This document shows positions 21,843 through 33,995 of a DNA stretch of 64,000 nt, one piece after another; position 1 is the stretch's first letter; each line of letters begins with the position of its first letter. The stretch covers positions 1 through 64,000 of the forward strand of contig JASANC010003299.1 of assembly GCA_030248135.1 (NCBI GenBank). Reading direction: 5' to 3'. The position numbers and the translations under genes are program-made. The notes under the pieces are model-generated. The model searched no databases and was not told the origin of the DNA. It saw nothing but the letters and a program-made list of their open reading frames with translations. Source of the DNA: Theristus sp. LFF4_11. Lineage: Eukaryota > Nematoda > Chromadorea > Monhysterida > Xyalidae.

Positions 21843-24800
21843 TCAAAAAAAAAACTTCAAAAATGACTGTTGCGAAACTTCGATGCGAACGATTTCGATG
21901 TGCCGAGCGTTCACTCACGATCGGTGACGATCAGTTTGAATACGAATAATCAGTACATCATCATCCAGCGGGTTGCCTTCTGTCGATAAATGGTGAACAA
22001 CGTTATTTTGGGCGTATAACTGCTTCTTGGATTGTTTTTCAGTCTGCAAAAGACATTTCAAGACAATTATTTGTGCTTATAACAAAATTATAAAAAATGG
22101 GAGTGCGCCAGCTGCTGAGCAGCAACACCAAAACAGATCACGCTGTTCAGCATTGCGTTAAGTTGCTCTGAAAACATAATAACACCCGCTCGGCGAAACA
22201 AGTTCTGACGCAGGAAAACTGTGACGGTTTCCTGCTGCCCGATGTTAAAAGTGCAGCTAGTATGGTGTACTTTCACAGTGTGGTGTATTATTACGTGTAA
22301 TAGTTTCGCTCTTATCAATAGTATTCTGTTGCATTCAACGCTGTTGAGAAGCGATCTAGGAAAACATCGCTCGTCACGTTCCATCATAAGATAGCACTAC
22401 TAGGCAGCTTAACAAATACGACAAGAAAACAAGTTAAACGCGACATATTTTGTGAACAACCGCAAAAATGACTCGTTAAACATCACTAAATCAAGCGCAG
22501 CAACAACAAAAACGGAAAAGAGCAAAAAACATGACGACAACACAACTCCAACACTTCCGGCGGGGCCGCCACACAGAATGATGAAAAAGCCATGATACGC
22601 GCATTAAGGTGAGCGTGTTTACATCCAGGGGGCTTAGCAAAAATATAAATAATACCGCACGGACACCAGCACTCGACACCAGCAAAAATATAAAATATAT
22701 AAAGTGAACAACTGAGCAACACATGCATAACACGTCTCGCTGTATACATAGTACATGTATATTATCGGCGGTGGTGCATGTTACATAGTGACTGAGTGAG
22801 AATGAGTAATATGACTGCCGATGACGCGGCGTTTGCAAACACACACACGCGGGCCGGGCGTCCATGTCCAACGGTATGAACATGGACACGCACACACTCG
22901 TTATTATGCCCACGAAAGCATGAAAACGACATGCTGAAACAACATTGCGCACATTCTTTCCAGCTCGCTCTTTCTGCTCTGCCTCTGCGCTCTCGGATGC
23001 GAAAGCTTCACTGTAGCCTTGTCTTGCATTCCGAAATGAAATCATTAACCGCCCCTGCGTGCAAAGACCTGCACGCATGCAGGCAGCTCGCGCCAGCCGC
23101 ACTTGCAACGGATGGAAACGTGCCTGCTTTTCAGAATTATCCGTTGAAAGCACACGTGCATGATGCGATGACTGTGAGTGCGCCAATGATTGGCTTGGCA
23201 CGCGATTATCATCAAAGCAGACAGTGAAAGCACAGAATTGCACTGAACGAGACACAACACACGCATTATCATCCATAACCAAGAAAAAAAATGCACAGGA
23301 CAGAAAATTGCGCTGCGCTGAGTGCACGTATTAAAATCGGCGAAACACACAACAGCAGCAAGCCGAGCACAAATTGTTTATTTTTAGGCCCAAGGTCTAA
23401 GCCATCAATGAAGCATCATAATCATAATGTGCCAATTGGCAGCTGTGCATGTGCTCATTTGCCCCGAGCATTGGAAACGTGATGTTTTGTCTGAGATTCA
23501 ATCAATTAGCTTACATTACACTTGCGAGAATCAAGACGACATGTGTGTAGTGCGGAGTTGGGCAGTGGCAAGGAAATGCAACGGACCAGAAACAAAACAC
23601 GAATTACAGAGAAAATTACAATAAAGAACCAAGAACTGTGCGTACGAAGATTGTTATTCGAAAAAAAACAAGAGTGATGAGAGTCACGTTGGCGCATTTC
23701 TGTTTTGACCGCATAAAATGCAGCATGTATAAAAAGCGCCGCGGACTGCATACGTTCGGTGAAAAAATAAAAAATACTTGCACAAACGGCAATGTTCTGA
23801 AAGCGGTGAGCAAAGCAAAAGCAAGAAGAGACGCAGCACAGCAGAAAATGGCATCCAGCGACAAAGACAATCAATTCTTGCTTGGCACCGCTTCACATGG
23901 ATGCAAGCGAACATGGCGCCTTCCGGCCCCGCGTTTCTACAGAAGCAACCGCAATGCGCTGCTGAAACTGAAACAAGAATAAACACGCGGCCAGAGAGAC
24001 GCACCGACGGGGCCACTGCCGGCATATTCTGGCTTCTCTGCTTATGCACGCCGACAGAAAGAATGCAACGACGGAAATGAAAAGGCGAACTGATAACATT
24101 GCTTCGTTTTATAAAGTGAGCGAGTGCAACGAATGAGCGCACTGCAGCAGTACTGCTCTGCTCGACTTTGTGGCTGCATGGTTCGTGTTGCCGTTGCCCC
24201 CAAGGGCATAACGACCACGTCACAGTAGCCGCTGCTGGTTTGTACCATATAGGACAAAAAACTGCAACTCTTAAACAAAATAATGATATTCGCTTTTTGT
24301 GCACTCAATTTTATGTTGATGATTCGAAATGGCCTAATATGAGACCGTCTGAAATCAAAACTTTTGACTGTTACAAATGGACTGCCGATGAAACTTTCAA
24401 GAAGATTAAGAAAAAACAAAAATTCAACAAGAAAACATTTCAATCCTTTTAAATCTCTGTCTACCATCAACCAACAAACATTTTCGAGGGGGTGTCGTCA
24501 CGTGGGGAGGGGCCTAAAGCTTGCGCACAAAGAACCGCACGTACCGAAAGACCACACATTTAGACATTTTTCGCAACCAAAAGACCGCAGATCTCAGAAA
24601 ACCTAAATACCACACGTGCCATAAGACCACAGCAAAATTATTCACTGGACAGCCAAAACTCATGACTGCCAGCCGAATTTTTGGTTCAAACGCATTCATC
24701 CTTTTTAGCGCCTTTGAAGTTTCTTATCATTTACACAACAAAACGGGTTACTTTTTAGTTTTTTTAACAAAAAAACTTCGGCAACGTGACAACAAAAACG

Positions 24801-25113
24801 TACCATTTGCACACACATGCCAGTTAGCCAGTAGCCAGTTAGATTTTTAATTGTTAGAACTTTTTTGCACATTGTAAAAACAATTTTTACATTTTTAGCC
24901 CTTTCCTAAAATTTTGGCATCTCAGTCGGATGCGCACCTTCCCCAACGATTTTAGGGTCGACGACACCCCCGGAGAAAAAACACCCACTAAATTTTGGCT
25001 CGCCGCCCCCCAGCGAAATCGCCAAAAATCGGGCTCGCTCCCTGCTTCATTTATCCCTTTTCCCGTTTTCCAATCCAAACCGATATCATTTTGACCTTCA
25101 AAACGCCACCATC
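21843..25113. other. WAVE upstream region, no recognised gene
   Basis: This lies upstream of the minus-strand WAVE gene and should hold its promoter. Stop codons are sparse in several frames from 22.5 to 24.3 kb. The longest frame is 278 codons on the minus strand (23327-22491); it is Cys-rich at its end and has no recognisable domain. From 24.5 kb the sequence becomes A/T- and C-run-rich and grades into the transposon nest. Confidence 0.4.
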
Positions 25114-25121
25114 CCCCAATC

Positions 25122-26859
25122 TAGGGTTGTTAAACAAAAATCAAATATTGTTTTTTTTAAAAAGAGTGATTAAAAAAATGCCGATTTTTTTTAAATTCGA
25201 AAAATTTTCCTCTAATATGCTCTGAAAACCTCAATTTTGGCACAATTTTTTGAAAGTTCAACAAAAATTTTCTTTGATATTACCTCGTAAAACTTTAGCG
25301 GTCGATTTTGGACCGTTTTACCGACTGATTTCAGGCTTCAACAACATCTGCGATGAAGTTTTTGAGCGTCCCAAAGGTTGGCTTACCATTTCCGATGCAG
25401 ATAAGGTGACGATTCGCCTCGCAATCTAAATTTGAGCGTCCGAGCTGCTCCGTTTGCAAGCGTTACGTTGTCTGGTTGCCGTTTCGTGTCCTGCCGTCGC
25501 GACACATCATCAGAATTGATCGAATTTCAAGCCGGTATGTGTATTTTCACTTGGGCTGGGGACAATTAGTGACGTTTTGGGGGTCAAAACTAGGGTTAGG
25601 GGAAAAAAACCCGGATTTTTTTTTAAATTAAAAAAAATTAAAAAAAAAATTTTTTTTACAAGTTAGGTTTGTTCGAAGCGTCTCGTCGAGCTGAGTTCAT
25701 CTAGACTATTTTCAGAACGATCCGGAAAACTATAAGAGCGAAAATCGTGTTTTATTGAAATTATGTCCATTTCATAGAGGGAAAGTTGCATTTTCAACAG
25801 TAAAACAGGACAATTTTCGACGTGTACTTGAATATTGAACCGTTCTTAGTTGTTCCTCTTTAGAAAATTACCAAAATTTGACTGTGTTCAAAAATTCCTG
25901 TTTGCTGTAGCTAAGTCGGCAACCCCTGTCGACCCGGTCGCCCCCCCCCCCCAAGACACTTACTTTCAGGTTCAACCAGCTATGCTATCTGCCACATGGC
26001 GAGAGCCCACTCTTCAAATCATCGTATCGAAAACACGTACCATGATTTCGCGATCACGTTGCGGGCAACTGACAGACGCAAGTTTAACACGTTAGTTTAG
26101 CTCAGCACGCAAGTTTTAACATGTGGCCATGTTATCGGGTATCTGAAAAACGGTCGTGTGATGTGGTATTAACCAACATCTCCGCTCAAATTGTTTAACA
26201 ATATATCGCACAACTCCATTGTAGACCTATAACATACGCCAATCAACAAAATATCATGTTCATCTCATGGCCTACCGACTGAAAAAACATGTTCTAAGTT
26301 GCAAGAAAACGATTTCTGAAACGATATTTCAATTCAGTTAAGTCATTTCAACGCTAAAAATTGACTCTAGAAGTCATCCAAATCGAAAAACATGGAGTAC
26401 GTCGGTCAAAATGACCAAATAATGACATGTACCTAAGCACACAAAGAAGTTGGGAAGAAAATTTGGTTTGAACTTTCAAAAAATTATGCCATAAATCGAA
26501 TTTTCAGAGCAAAGTAGAAGAAAAATTTTTCAAATTTTTTTTTAAGTTTGAAAAAAAAATCCAAATTTAAAAAAAAAACGAAAAAAAATAAAAAAAAATT
26601 TTTTTTCAAAGCCCCTAACCCTAGTCAAAACACTAGAAGAGGTATGGTAACGGTTTGGAAAAGGGGTAATTGAGGTCACCAAAACAAAATCTCCAAAGTT
26701 CCGCCATACGGGAGTCATTCCGGAGGCGCTTGCATATCATATGTGGTTCTTCGAACTCCCTAATTGATTTAGCACAACTTTGATTTTTGAAATTTTTTTT
26801 TTAATTTTCTTTTTAAAAAAAAACAAAAATGACGATTTTTGTTTTTTTTAACAACCCCA
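25122..26859 (+). mobile_element. hAT-like element A, copy 1 (split by element B)
   Basis: It starts TAGGGTTGTTAAAC and ends in a diverged ACAACCCCA. The 8-bp sequence CCCCAATC lies on both sides (25114-25121, 26860-26867). Without the nested B element (25591-26623) and its duplication it would be about 700 bp, like the intact copy at 34753-35470. No transposase frame is present, so it is non-autonomous. Confidence 0.85.
25591..26623 (+). mobile_element. hAT-like element B, copy 1, nested in A
   Basis: Ends TAGGGTTAGGGG and CCCCTAACCCTA are perfect inverted repeats around 1,033 bp. The 8-bp target duplication GTCAAAAC is exact (25583-25590 and 26624-26631), and the unoccupied site is visible in the intact A copy near 35238. 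The end sequence and 8-bp duplication are hallmarks of hAT elements. The 81-codon frame at 25850 shows no transposase similarity I recognise. Confidence 0.92.
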
Positions 26860-26867
26860 CCCCAATC

Positions 26868-27587
26868 TAGGGTTGTTAAAAAAAACAAAAATCGTAATTT
26901 TTGTTTAAAAAAAAAAATTTTTTTTAAAAAAAAATTTCAAAAATCAAAGTTGTGCTAAATCAATCAGGGAGTCCGAAGAACCACATATGATATGCAAGCG
27001 CCTCCCGAATGACTCCCGTATGGCGGAACTTTGCAGATTTTGTTTTGGTGACCTCAATTACCCCTTTTCCAAACCGTCACCATGCCTCTTCTTGTGTTTT
27101 GACCTCCAAAACGTCACTAATTGTCCCCAGCTAAACTAATGCTAAAGTGAAGACAAACATACCGCCTTGAAATTCGATCAATTCTTCTGATGGTGTCGCG
27201 ACGACACGACACGAAGCAACAACCAGACAACGTAGCGCTTGCAAACGGAGCAGCGAGCACAATCGGACGCTCTGCGAGACAGATCGTCACCTTATCTGCA
27301 TCGGAAATGGTAGGCTAAGCTTTGGGACGCTCAAAAACTTCATCGCAGATGTTGTCGAAGCCTAAAATCAGTCGGTAAAACGGCCCAAAATCGACTGCTA
27401 AAGGTTTTACGAGGTATAATCAAAGAAAATTTTTGTTGAACTTTCGAAAAATTGTGCCAAAATTGAGGTTTTCAGAGCATATTAGAGGAAAATTTTTCGA
27501 ATTTTTTTTTTTTTAAAAATCGGCATTTTTGTTTTTTTAATCACTTTTTTAAAAAAAAAAAAATTTCATTTTTGTTTAACAACCCTA
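26868..27587 (-). mobile_element. hAT-like element A, copy 2 (inverted)
   Basis: This 720-bp copy runs opposite to copies 1 and 3. It is flanked by CCCCAATC on the left (26860-26867, shared with copy 1) and on the right (27588-27595). Confidence 0.9.
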
Positions 27588-27779
27588 CCCCAATCCCAAT
27601 CTCTAAAACTGAAAAACAGCTTACCGACCGGCTTGAATTGAAATTCGATCAATCGCGATGACGACGTCACGACGACACGACACGAAACAGCAACCAAACA
27701 AAGTAGCGAGCGCTTGGAGACTATATACAGCTCAACGGATGCTCAGAATTCACAATGTGAGGCGAAATGACACCATAGC

Positions 27780-28500
27780 AGTACCGTGGGCGGGGGGGTG
27801 GGGGGGGGCCGATATAGATAGCTGGAGCAAATTTTCCTTATATATAGATAGCTGTAAAATTTTGGGGGGGGGCCGCGGGGGGGGGGCATGTGACTTTGGG
27901 GGGGGGGCATGTGACTTTGGGGGGGGGGCCGGTCAAAATTTTGAAATTTGATAGATTGATAGCTAAAACGCTAAAAAAGCTATAAAAACAGCAAAATAAT
28001 GCTAAAAATACACTAAAAATCAAGTATAAACGCGTATTTTACCTAAAATAAGCGAAATTTTCAAGAATTACGAGCAAAAATGGTCAATTTTGGTCAAAAA
28101 TTGACTCATTTTATGTCTTCGAAGACAAGAATTTTTAGATAGATAGCTGGCTGAGAAATTTTTTTAGATAGATAATAGCTGAGCCGAAAAAACCGATTTG
28201 TATACATACTTAAAAGTGATTTTTTTGATTTCTGATCAGAGGTTGCTTGCAATGAGTCGTTGTAGGTTCCTAATCCTAAACCTAATCCTAAGCCAAGCCT
28301 TTTTTATAAGGTGAAAATGATCAATTTAGTTCTTGCATTTTTTTCTTTCCTGTGTTAAAGGGCAGGGGCTACCGCCACTGCACATGCACCTGTTTTAATA
28401 ATGATGCATTACGGAAAAAACCTGTTTGATAGAGATAGATTCGAAAAATTTTTTTGGGGGGGGGGCGGCCCCCCCAGGCCCCCCCCTAGAACAACTATGG
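27780..28500 (+). mobile_element. G/C-run element D, copy 1
   Basis: The region alternates long G runs (about 27790-27930 and 28455-28490) with AT-rich sequence carrying repeated TAGATAGATAGCT units. The block GCTAAAAATACACTAAAAAT recurs in reverse at 33010-33265 and directly at 35826-35990. The block from 28195 to 28410 recurs at 35489-35706. It is a dispersed repeat; its true ends are not defined. Confidence 0.65.
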
Positions 28501-28675
28501 GGGTACCAGTAGCGAAAGTGGGGCTGGCGCTTCTTTTTTAAAACGCACGCGCACGCGGCATCGGCATGCTCATGCTCATGATCCACTAGCGCGCCTGCAC
28601 ACGCTCCGGCCTCAACAAAAACTTGTTCAAAACGCAATTGTTCTGACATATTCCTTTCTGAAAAGGCTTGGCTTA

Positions 28676-29462
28676 CAGTCGAACTCACTAAAATGTGGAA
28701 TCAGCTGATTGGTCGACCGAGAGGAGGCTGCTCACACTCCGCACCGTTCTTTTTTCGTGGATTTGGATTTTATTGAAACGTGTTTTTATGAATTTCCAGC
28801 AGCCTTTTTGTGCTAAAAATAAACTCAAAGGTTAGAGACCGCGAAATTTAGAAAAATTTTATTCCACAGCTCAACTAAAAATGTATTTTTTGTTTAATGA
28901 CGACGACGACGTCGTCGCTTAATTTTTGCGTGTGGACTGCAAAATAAAAGCCTGAAAGGAGTGAGCTGTGCATGGTTTGCTGCGTGCACCAAGTAAATGA
29001 ACACAGCAGCTTACCAAAAACAACTTGAAAACGGTGAAAATGAAAAATGAAAGCAAAGTCATCGTCGTGTCGTCGTCATCCGCGAAGTCGGAACACATTT
29101 TTTTAATTGCGGACGCATGTCGATCGGTCAGCTAGGAATGAAACCCCTTCAGCTGGCTACACAGCGCACTCATTTCAGGCTTTTGTCTTTCAGTTCACAC
29201 GTAAAAATAAAGCGACGACGTCGTCGTCGTCGTCGTCAGTAAAAATGCATTTTGAGCTGTTGAATAAAAAAAATTGAATTTTGCAGTTCTCCAACCGTTT
29301 GAGTTTATTTTTAGCATGAAAACGGTGCTGGAAATTCACACTCATTCAAAAGAAACACGATTCAATAGAATCCAGATCCACGAAAAAAGAAGGGTGCGGA
29401 GTGTGAGCAGCCTCCCCTCGGCCGACCAATCAGCTGATTCCACATTTTAGCGAGTTCGACTG
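28676..29462. mobile_element. Fold-back mariner-like element E
   Basis: The 787-bp element has long inverted ends starting CAGTCGAACTC and including TGTGGAATCAGCTGATTGGT. The arms extend roughly 170 bp with mismatches, and the element is flanked by TA (28674-28675, 29463-29464). Internal tracts of GACGACGACGTCGTCG type lie at 28900 and 29217. No transposase was seen. Confidence 0.88.
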
Positions 29463-29603
29463 TAGGTTAGGATTAGGTTAGGATCAAGTTAGGCTGAGGA
29501 TTAGGCTTTAGGATTAGGATTTGAATTAGGTCCGTTTAAATAATGTCCGACAACGAGCGTGTTGGTTTTTAGAAAAGAAGGGCAACCGAAAGTGCGGGGG
29601 GGC

Positions 29604-31380
29604 TAGAGATGTCAAAAAAAATTCCTTTTTTTTTCTTTAAAAAAAATTTTTTTTTAAATTTTTTTAAAATCAAAGTTGTTCAGAATTTTTCTGGGAGTCC
29701 GAATATCACCATCTGAGGAGCCACCGACTTACCATATATGACCCCCACTTAGGGTTAGGGGCTTTGAAAAATTTTTTTTAAATTTTTTTTCGTTTTTTTT
29801 AAATTTGGATTTTTTTTCAAACTTAAAAAAAATTTAAAAATTTTTCTTCTACTTTGCTCTGAAAATTCGATTTATGGCATAATTTCTTGAAAGTTCAAAC
29901 CAAATTTTCTTCCCAACTTCTTTGTGTGCTTAGGTAAATGTCATTATTTGGCCATTTTGACCGACGTACTCTATGTTTTTCGATTTGGATGACTTCTAGA
30001 GTCAATTTTTAGCGTTGAAATGACTTAACTGAATTGAAATATCGTTTCAGAAATCGTTTTCTTGCAACTTAGAACATGTTTTTCAGTCGGTAGGCCATGA
30101 GATGAACATGATATTTTGTTGATTGGCGTATGTTATAGGTCTACAATGGAGTTGTGCGATATATTGTTAAACAATTGGAGCGGAGATGTTGGTTAATACC
30201 ACATCACACGACCGTTTTTCAGATACCCGATAACATGGCCACATGTTAAAACTTGCGTGCTGAGCTAAACTAACGTGTTAAACTTGCGTCTGTCAGTTGC
30301 CCGCAACGTGATCGCGAAATCATGGTACGTGTTTTCGATACGATGATTTGAAGAGTGGGCTCTCGCCATGTGGCAGATAGCATAGCTGGTTGAACCTGAA
30401 AGTAAGTGTCTTGGGGGGGGGGGGGCGACCGGGTCGACAGGGGTTGCCGACTTAGCTACAGCAAACAGGAATTTTTGAACACAGTCAAATTTTGGTAATT
30501 TTCTAAAGAGGAACAACTAAGAACGGTTCAATATTCAAGTACACGTCAAAAATTGTCCTGTTTTACTGTTGAAAATGCAACTTTCCCTCTATGAAATGGA
30601 CATAATTTCAATAAAACACGATTTTCGCTCTTATAGTTTTCCGGATCGTTCTGAAAATAGTCTAGATGAACTCAGCTCGACGAGACGCTTCGAACGAACC
30701 TAACTTGTAAAAAAATTAAAAAAAAATTTTTAATTTAAAAAAATCCGGATTTTTTTCCCCTAACCCTACGGCCCCACTCATATGGGAGGAGGGTGAAAAT
30801 TTCAGACTTGGTTTCGGCGACCCCATTTTCCCACCGACGACATCACGTCTCGTGTTTTGCCTCTCTCAATTCACCTCAAATAACACGGAAACAAGTTCAA
30901 CAACAAACCGGTGTGATCATGCTGACGACACGAGGCGAAACAGCAACGAGCAACCAACGAAGTTACGCTTGCAGTGGCAGACAGTGCAATTTCGACCTTT
31001 CGAGATCCTGAAAAACGATGCATAAATGTGAGTTCTCTGCTTCTATCTCACCTTAGCGGCATCGGAATTTGTTGAACTAGCCTTTGCGACGCTCAAGTAC
31101 TTCAATGCGCGAGTCGATCATCACTCACCAAGGCTGAAAACAGTCGATAAATCGATCCAGAATACCACCTGCAGCGTTGAAGACTTAAGTGACAAGGTAA
31201 AGTCAAAGAAAATTTTTGTTGAACTTTCGAAAAATTATGCCAAAAACGGCATTTTCAGGGCACATTAAAGAAAAAATTTCAAAAATTTTTGATAAAAAAA
31301 ATTTAAAAAAAGCTCATTTTAAGCTTTTAAGCTCAAAAAATCAAAATAAAAAAAATTTTTTTTTGACCGTTACATCTCTA
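29604..31380 (+). mobile_element. hAT-like element C, copy 1 (split by an inverted B)
   Basis: It starts TAGAGATGTCA and ends TTACATCTCTA. Removing the nested B copy (29750-30768) leaves about 750 bp, the size of C copies 2-4. The flanks are G runs, so the duplication cannot be read cleanly. Confidence 0.85.
29750..30768 (-). mobile_element. hAT-like element B, copy 2 (inverted), nested in C
   Basis: This 1,019-bp element is the reverse complement of B copy 1 with few differences. The left flank CCCCCACT and the right GCCCCACT (30771-30778) resemble an 8-bp duplication with one change and two extra bases. C copies 2-4 show the unoccupied site (CCCCCACTCATATGGG). Confidence 0.9.
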
Positions 31381-31762
31381 GGTGGGGGGGCCGTCGGGGG
31401 TCCACCCCCCCCCCTCAGCCGAAAATCCTGCCCGTGCACGGGCAGATACCCGTGTACGTGTACCCCCCCTCCCCCCTTTACCTCGACACGGGTACTAGAC
31501 TCCCCCCCCCACCCCCCTCCGCGAGAAAACACGGGATCGCACCCCCCCTCACGGTGGTCAATCTCATCCTCATCTCTATTTTTTCCAAAAATACCGTAAT
31601 TTTTGCATTTTTCTTGACGTTTGTGTCTGTCCCTGCATATATTTTGTTGTTTCTGACCAAACAAGCAGCTTGTTTGCACAAAATATTCTGTATTTTACAA
31701 GAATTTCTGTGTTTTTCTATGGCAAAAATTTGGTATTACCCGTGCGATCCCGTGCACCCCCC

Positions 31763-32513
31763 TAGAGATGTCAAGAAAAAAAAATTTTCTATTTTTTTTC
31801 TTAAAAAAAATTTTTTTTTAATTTTTTTAAAAAAAATGAAAGTTGTTCAGAATTTTTCAGGGAGTCCGAATATCACCATCTGAGGAGCCACCGACTTACC
31901 ATATGACCCCCACTCATATGGGAGGAGGGTGAAAATTTCAGACTTGGTTTCGGCGACCCCATTTTCCCACCGACGACATCACGTCTCGTGTTTTGCCTCT
32001 CAATTCACCTCAAATAACACGGAAACAAGTTCAACAACAAACCGGTGTGATCATGCTGACGACACGAGGCGAAACAGCAACGAGCAACCAACGAAGTTAC
32101 GCTTGCAGTGGCAGACAGTGCAATTTCGACCTTTCGAGATCCTGAAAAACGATGCGTAAATGTGAGTTCTCTGCTTCTATCTCACCTTAGCGGCATCGTA
32201 ATTTGTTGAACTAGCCTTTGCGACGCTCAAGTACTTCAATGCGCGAGTCGATCATCACTCACCAAGGCTAAAAACAGTCGATAAATCAATCCAGAATACC
32301 ACCTGCAGCGTTGAAGACTAAGTGACAAGGTAAAGTCAAAGAAAATTTTTGTTGAACTTTCGAAAAATTATGCCAAAAACGGCATTTTCAGGGCACATTA
32401 AAGAAAAAATTTCAAAAATTTTTAATAAAAAAAAATTAAAAAAAATGCTCATTTTTTTTACTTTTTTTTAAAAAAAATTTAAAAAAAATTTTTTTTTGAC
32501 CCTTACATCTCTA
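31763..32513 (+). mobile_element. hAT-like element C, copy 2
   Basis: A 751-bp copy from TAGAGATGTCAAG to TTACATCTCTA, in the same orientation as copy 1. Flanking C runs obscure the duplication (CACCCCCC versus ACCCCCCC). Confidence 0.88.
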
Positions 32514-32910
32514 ACCCCCCCCCCTCACGAAATTTTTCTGCCAGTGCACCCCCCCCCCCTCAGGAAAATTTGCTGCCCGTGCACCCCCCCTCACCGAGAA
32601 GGCACCTGACCCCCCTCTAAAATTAGGCAAACACCCCCCCCCCTCACCCACCCGAGGTCCCGCTTTCGCTACTGGGGGTACCGTACACCCCCCCCAGAGC
32701 ACCAGAGACCGTCGGGTGAGGGGGGTGGGGTGGGGGCACCGTCAGTAGCGAAAGCGGGACCTTGGGTGAGGGGGGGTGTTTGCCAAATTTTAGAGGGGGG
32801 GTGTCAGGTGCCTCCTCGGTGAGGGGGGGTGCACGGGCAGCAAATTTTCCTGAGGGGGGTGCACTGGCAGAAAAATTTCGTGAGGGGGGGTGCACGGGAT
32901 CGCACGGGTA
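32514..32910. repeat. C/G-run fold-back palindrome
   Basis: The left arm (about 32514-32670) and right arm (about 32740-32910) are complementary. They share blocks such as GAAATTTTTCTGCCAGTGCA and CCCGCTTTCGCTACTG, each separated by runs of C or G of 6-10. The arms could form a hairpin, and the runs could form G-quadruplexes on alternate strands. Confidence 0.8.
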
Positions 32911-33004
32911 ATACCAAATTTTTGCCTTAGAAAAACACAGAAAATTTTGTAAAATACAGAATATTTTGTGCAAACAAGCTGCTTGTTTGGTCAGAAACAA
33001 CAAA

Positions 33005-33264
33005 ATTTATGCAGGGACCCGGCAGTGACGGCTGACGGGAGCTATCTATCTGAAAAATTTTGTCTTCGAAGACACAAAATGAGTCAATTTTTGACCAAAA
33101 TTGACCATTTTTGCTCGTAATTCTTGAAAATTTCGCAAATTTTAGGTAAAATATGCGTTTATACAATACTCGATTTTTGGTGTATTTTTAGCATTATTTT
33201 GCTGTTTTTATAGCTTTTTAGCGTTTTAGCTATCTATCTATCAAATTTCATAATTTTGACCGCC
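33005..33264 (-). repeat. Element D fragment, inverted
   Basis: It is the reverse complement of about 27920-28170, including the TTGTCTTCGAAGACA palindrome and the AGCTATCTATCTATCAAATT block. It continues beyond the C3-C4 insertion at CCCCCCCCAAAGTCACGTGG (34727-34746). Confidence 0.75.
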
Positions 33265-33272
33265 CCCCCCCC

Positions 33273-33987
33273 TAGAGATGTAACGGTCAAAAAATTTTTT
33301 TTTATTTTTTTTAAAGTAAAAAAATGAGCATTTTTTTATTAAAAATTTTTGAAATTTTTTCTTTAATGTGCCCTGAAAATGCCGTTTTTGGCATAATTTT
33401 TCGAAAGTTCAACAAAAATTTTCTTTGACTTTACTTTGTCACTTAGTCTTCAACGCTGCAGGTGGTATTCTGGATCGATTTATCGACTGTTTTCAGCCTT
33501 GGTGAGTGATGATCGACTCGCGCATTGAAGTACTTGAGCGTCGCAAAGGCTAGTTCAACAAATTCCGATGCCGCTAAGGTGAGATAGAAGCAGAGAACTC
33601 ACATTTATGCATCGTTTTTCAGGATCTCGAAAGGTCGAAATTGCACTGTCTGCCACTGCAAGCGTAACTTCGTTGGTTGCTCGTTGCTGTTTCGCCTCGT
33701 GTCGTCAGCATGATCACACCGGTTTGTTGTTGAACTTGTTTCCGTGTTATTTGAGGTGAATTGAGAGGCAAAACACGAGACGTGATGTCGTCGGTGGGAA
33801 AATGGGGTCGGCCGAAACCAAGTCTGAAATTTTCACCCTCCTCCCATATGAATGGGGGTCATATGGTAAGTCGGTGACTCCTCAGATGGTGATATTCGGA
33901 CTCCCTGAAAAATTCTGAACAACTTTGATTAAAAAAAAATTAAAATTTTTTTAAAAAAAAAAATAGGAATTTTTTTTGACATATCTA
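33273..33987 (-). mobile_element. hAT-like element C, copy 3 (inverted)
   Basis: This 715-bp copy starts TAGAGATGTAACGGTC and ends GACATATCTA, with one mutated end base. It is separated from copy 4 by exactly 8 bp (GGTCCATT). Confidence 0.87.
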
Positions 33988-33995
33988 GGTCCATT

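Noticed and set aside
25850..26095. An 81-codon frame inside hAT-like element B, also present in its second copy, as a possible transposase.
   Set aside because: It contains a poly-C tract that differs between the copies and shifts the frame, and it has no hAT dimerisation or catalytic motif I can see.
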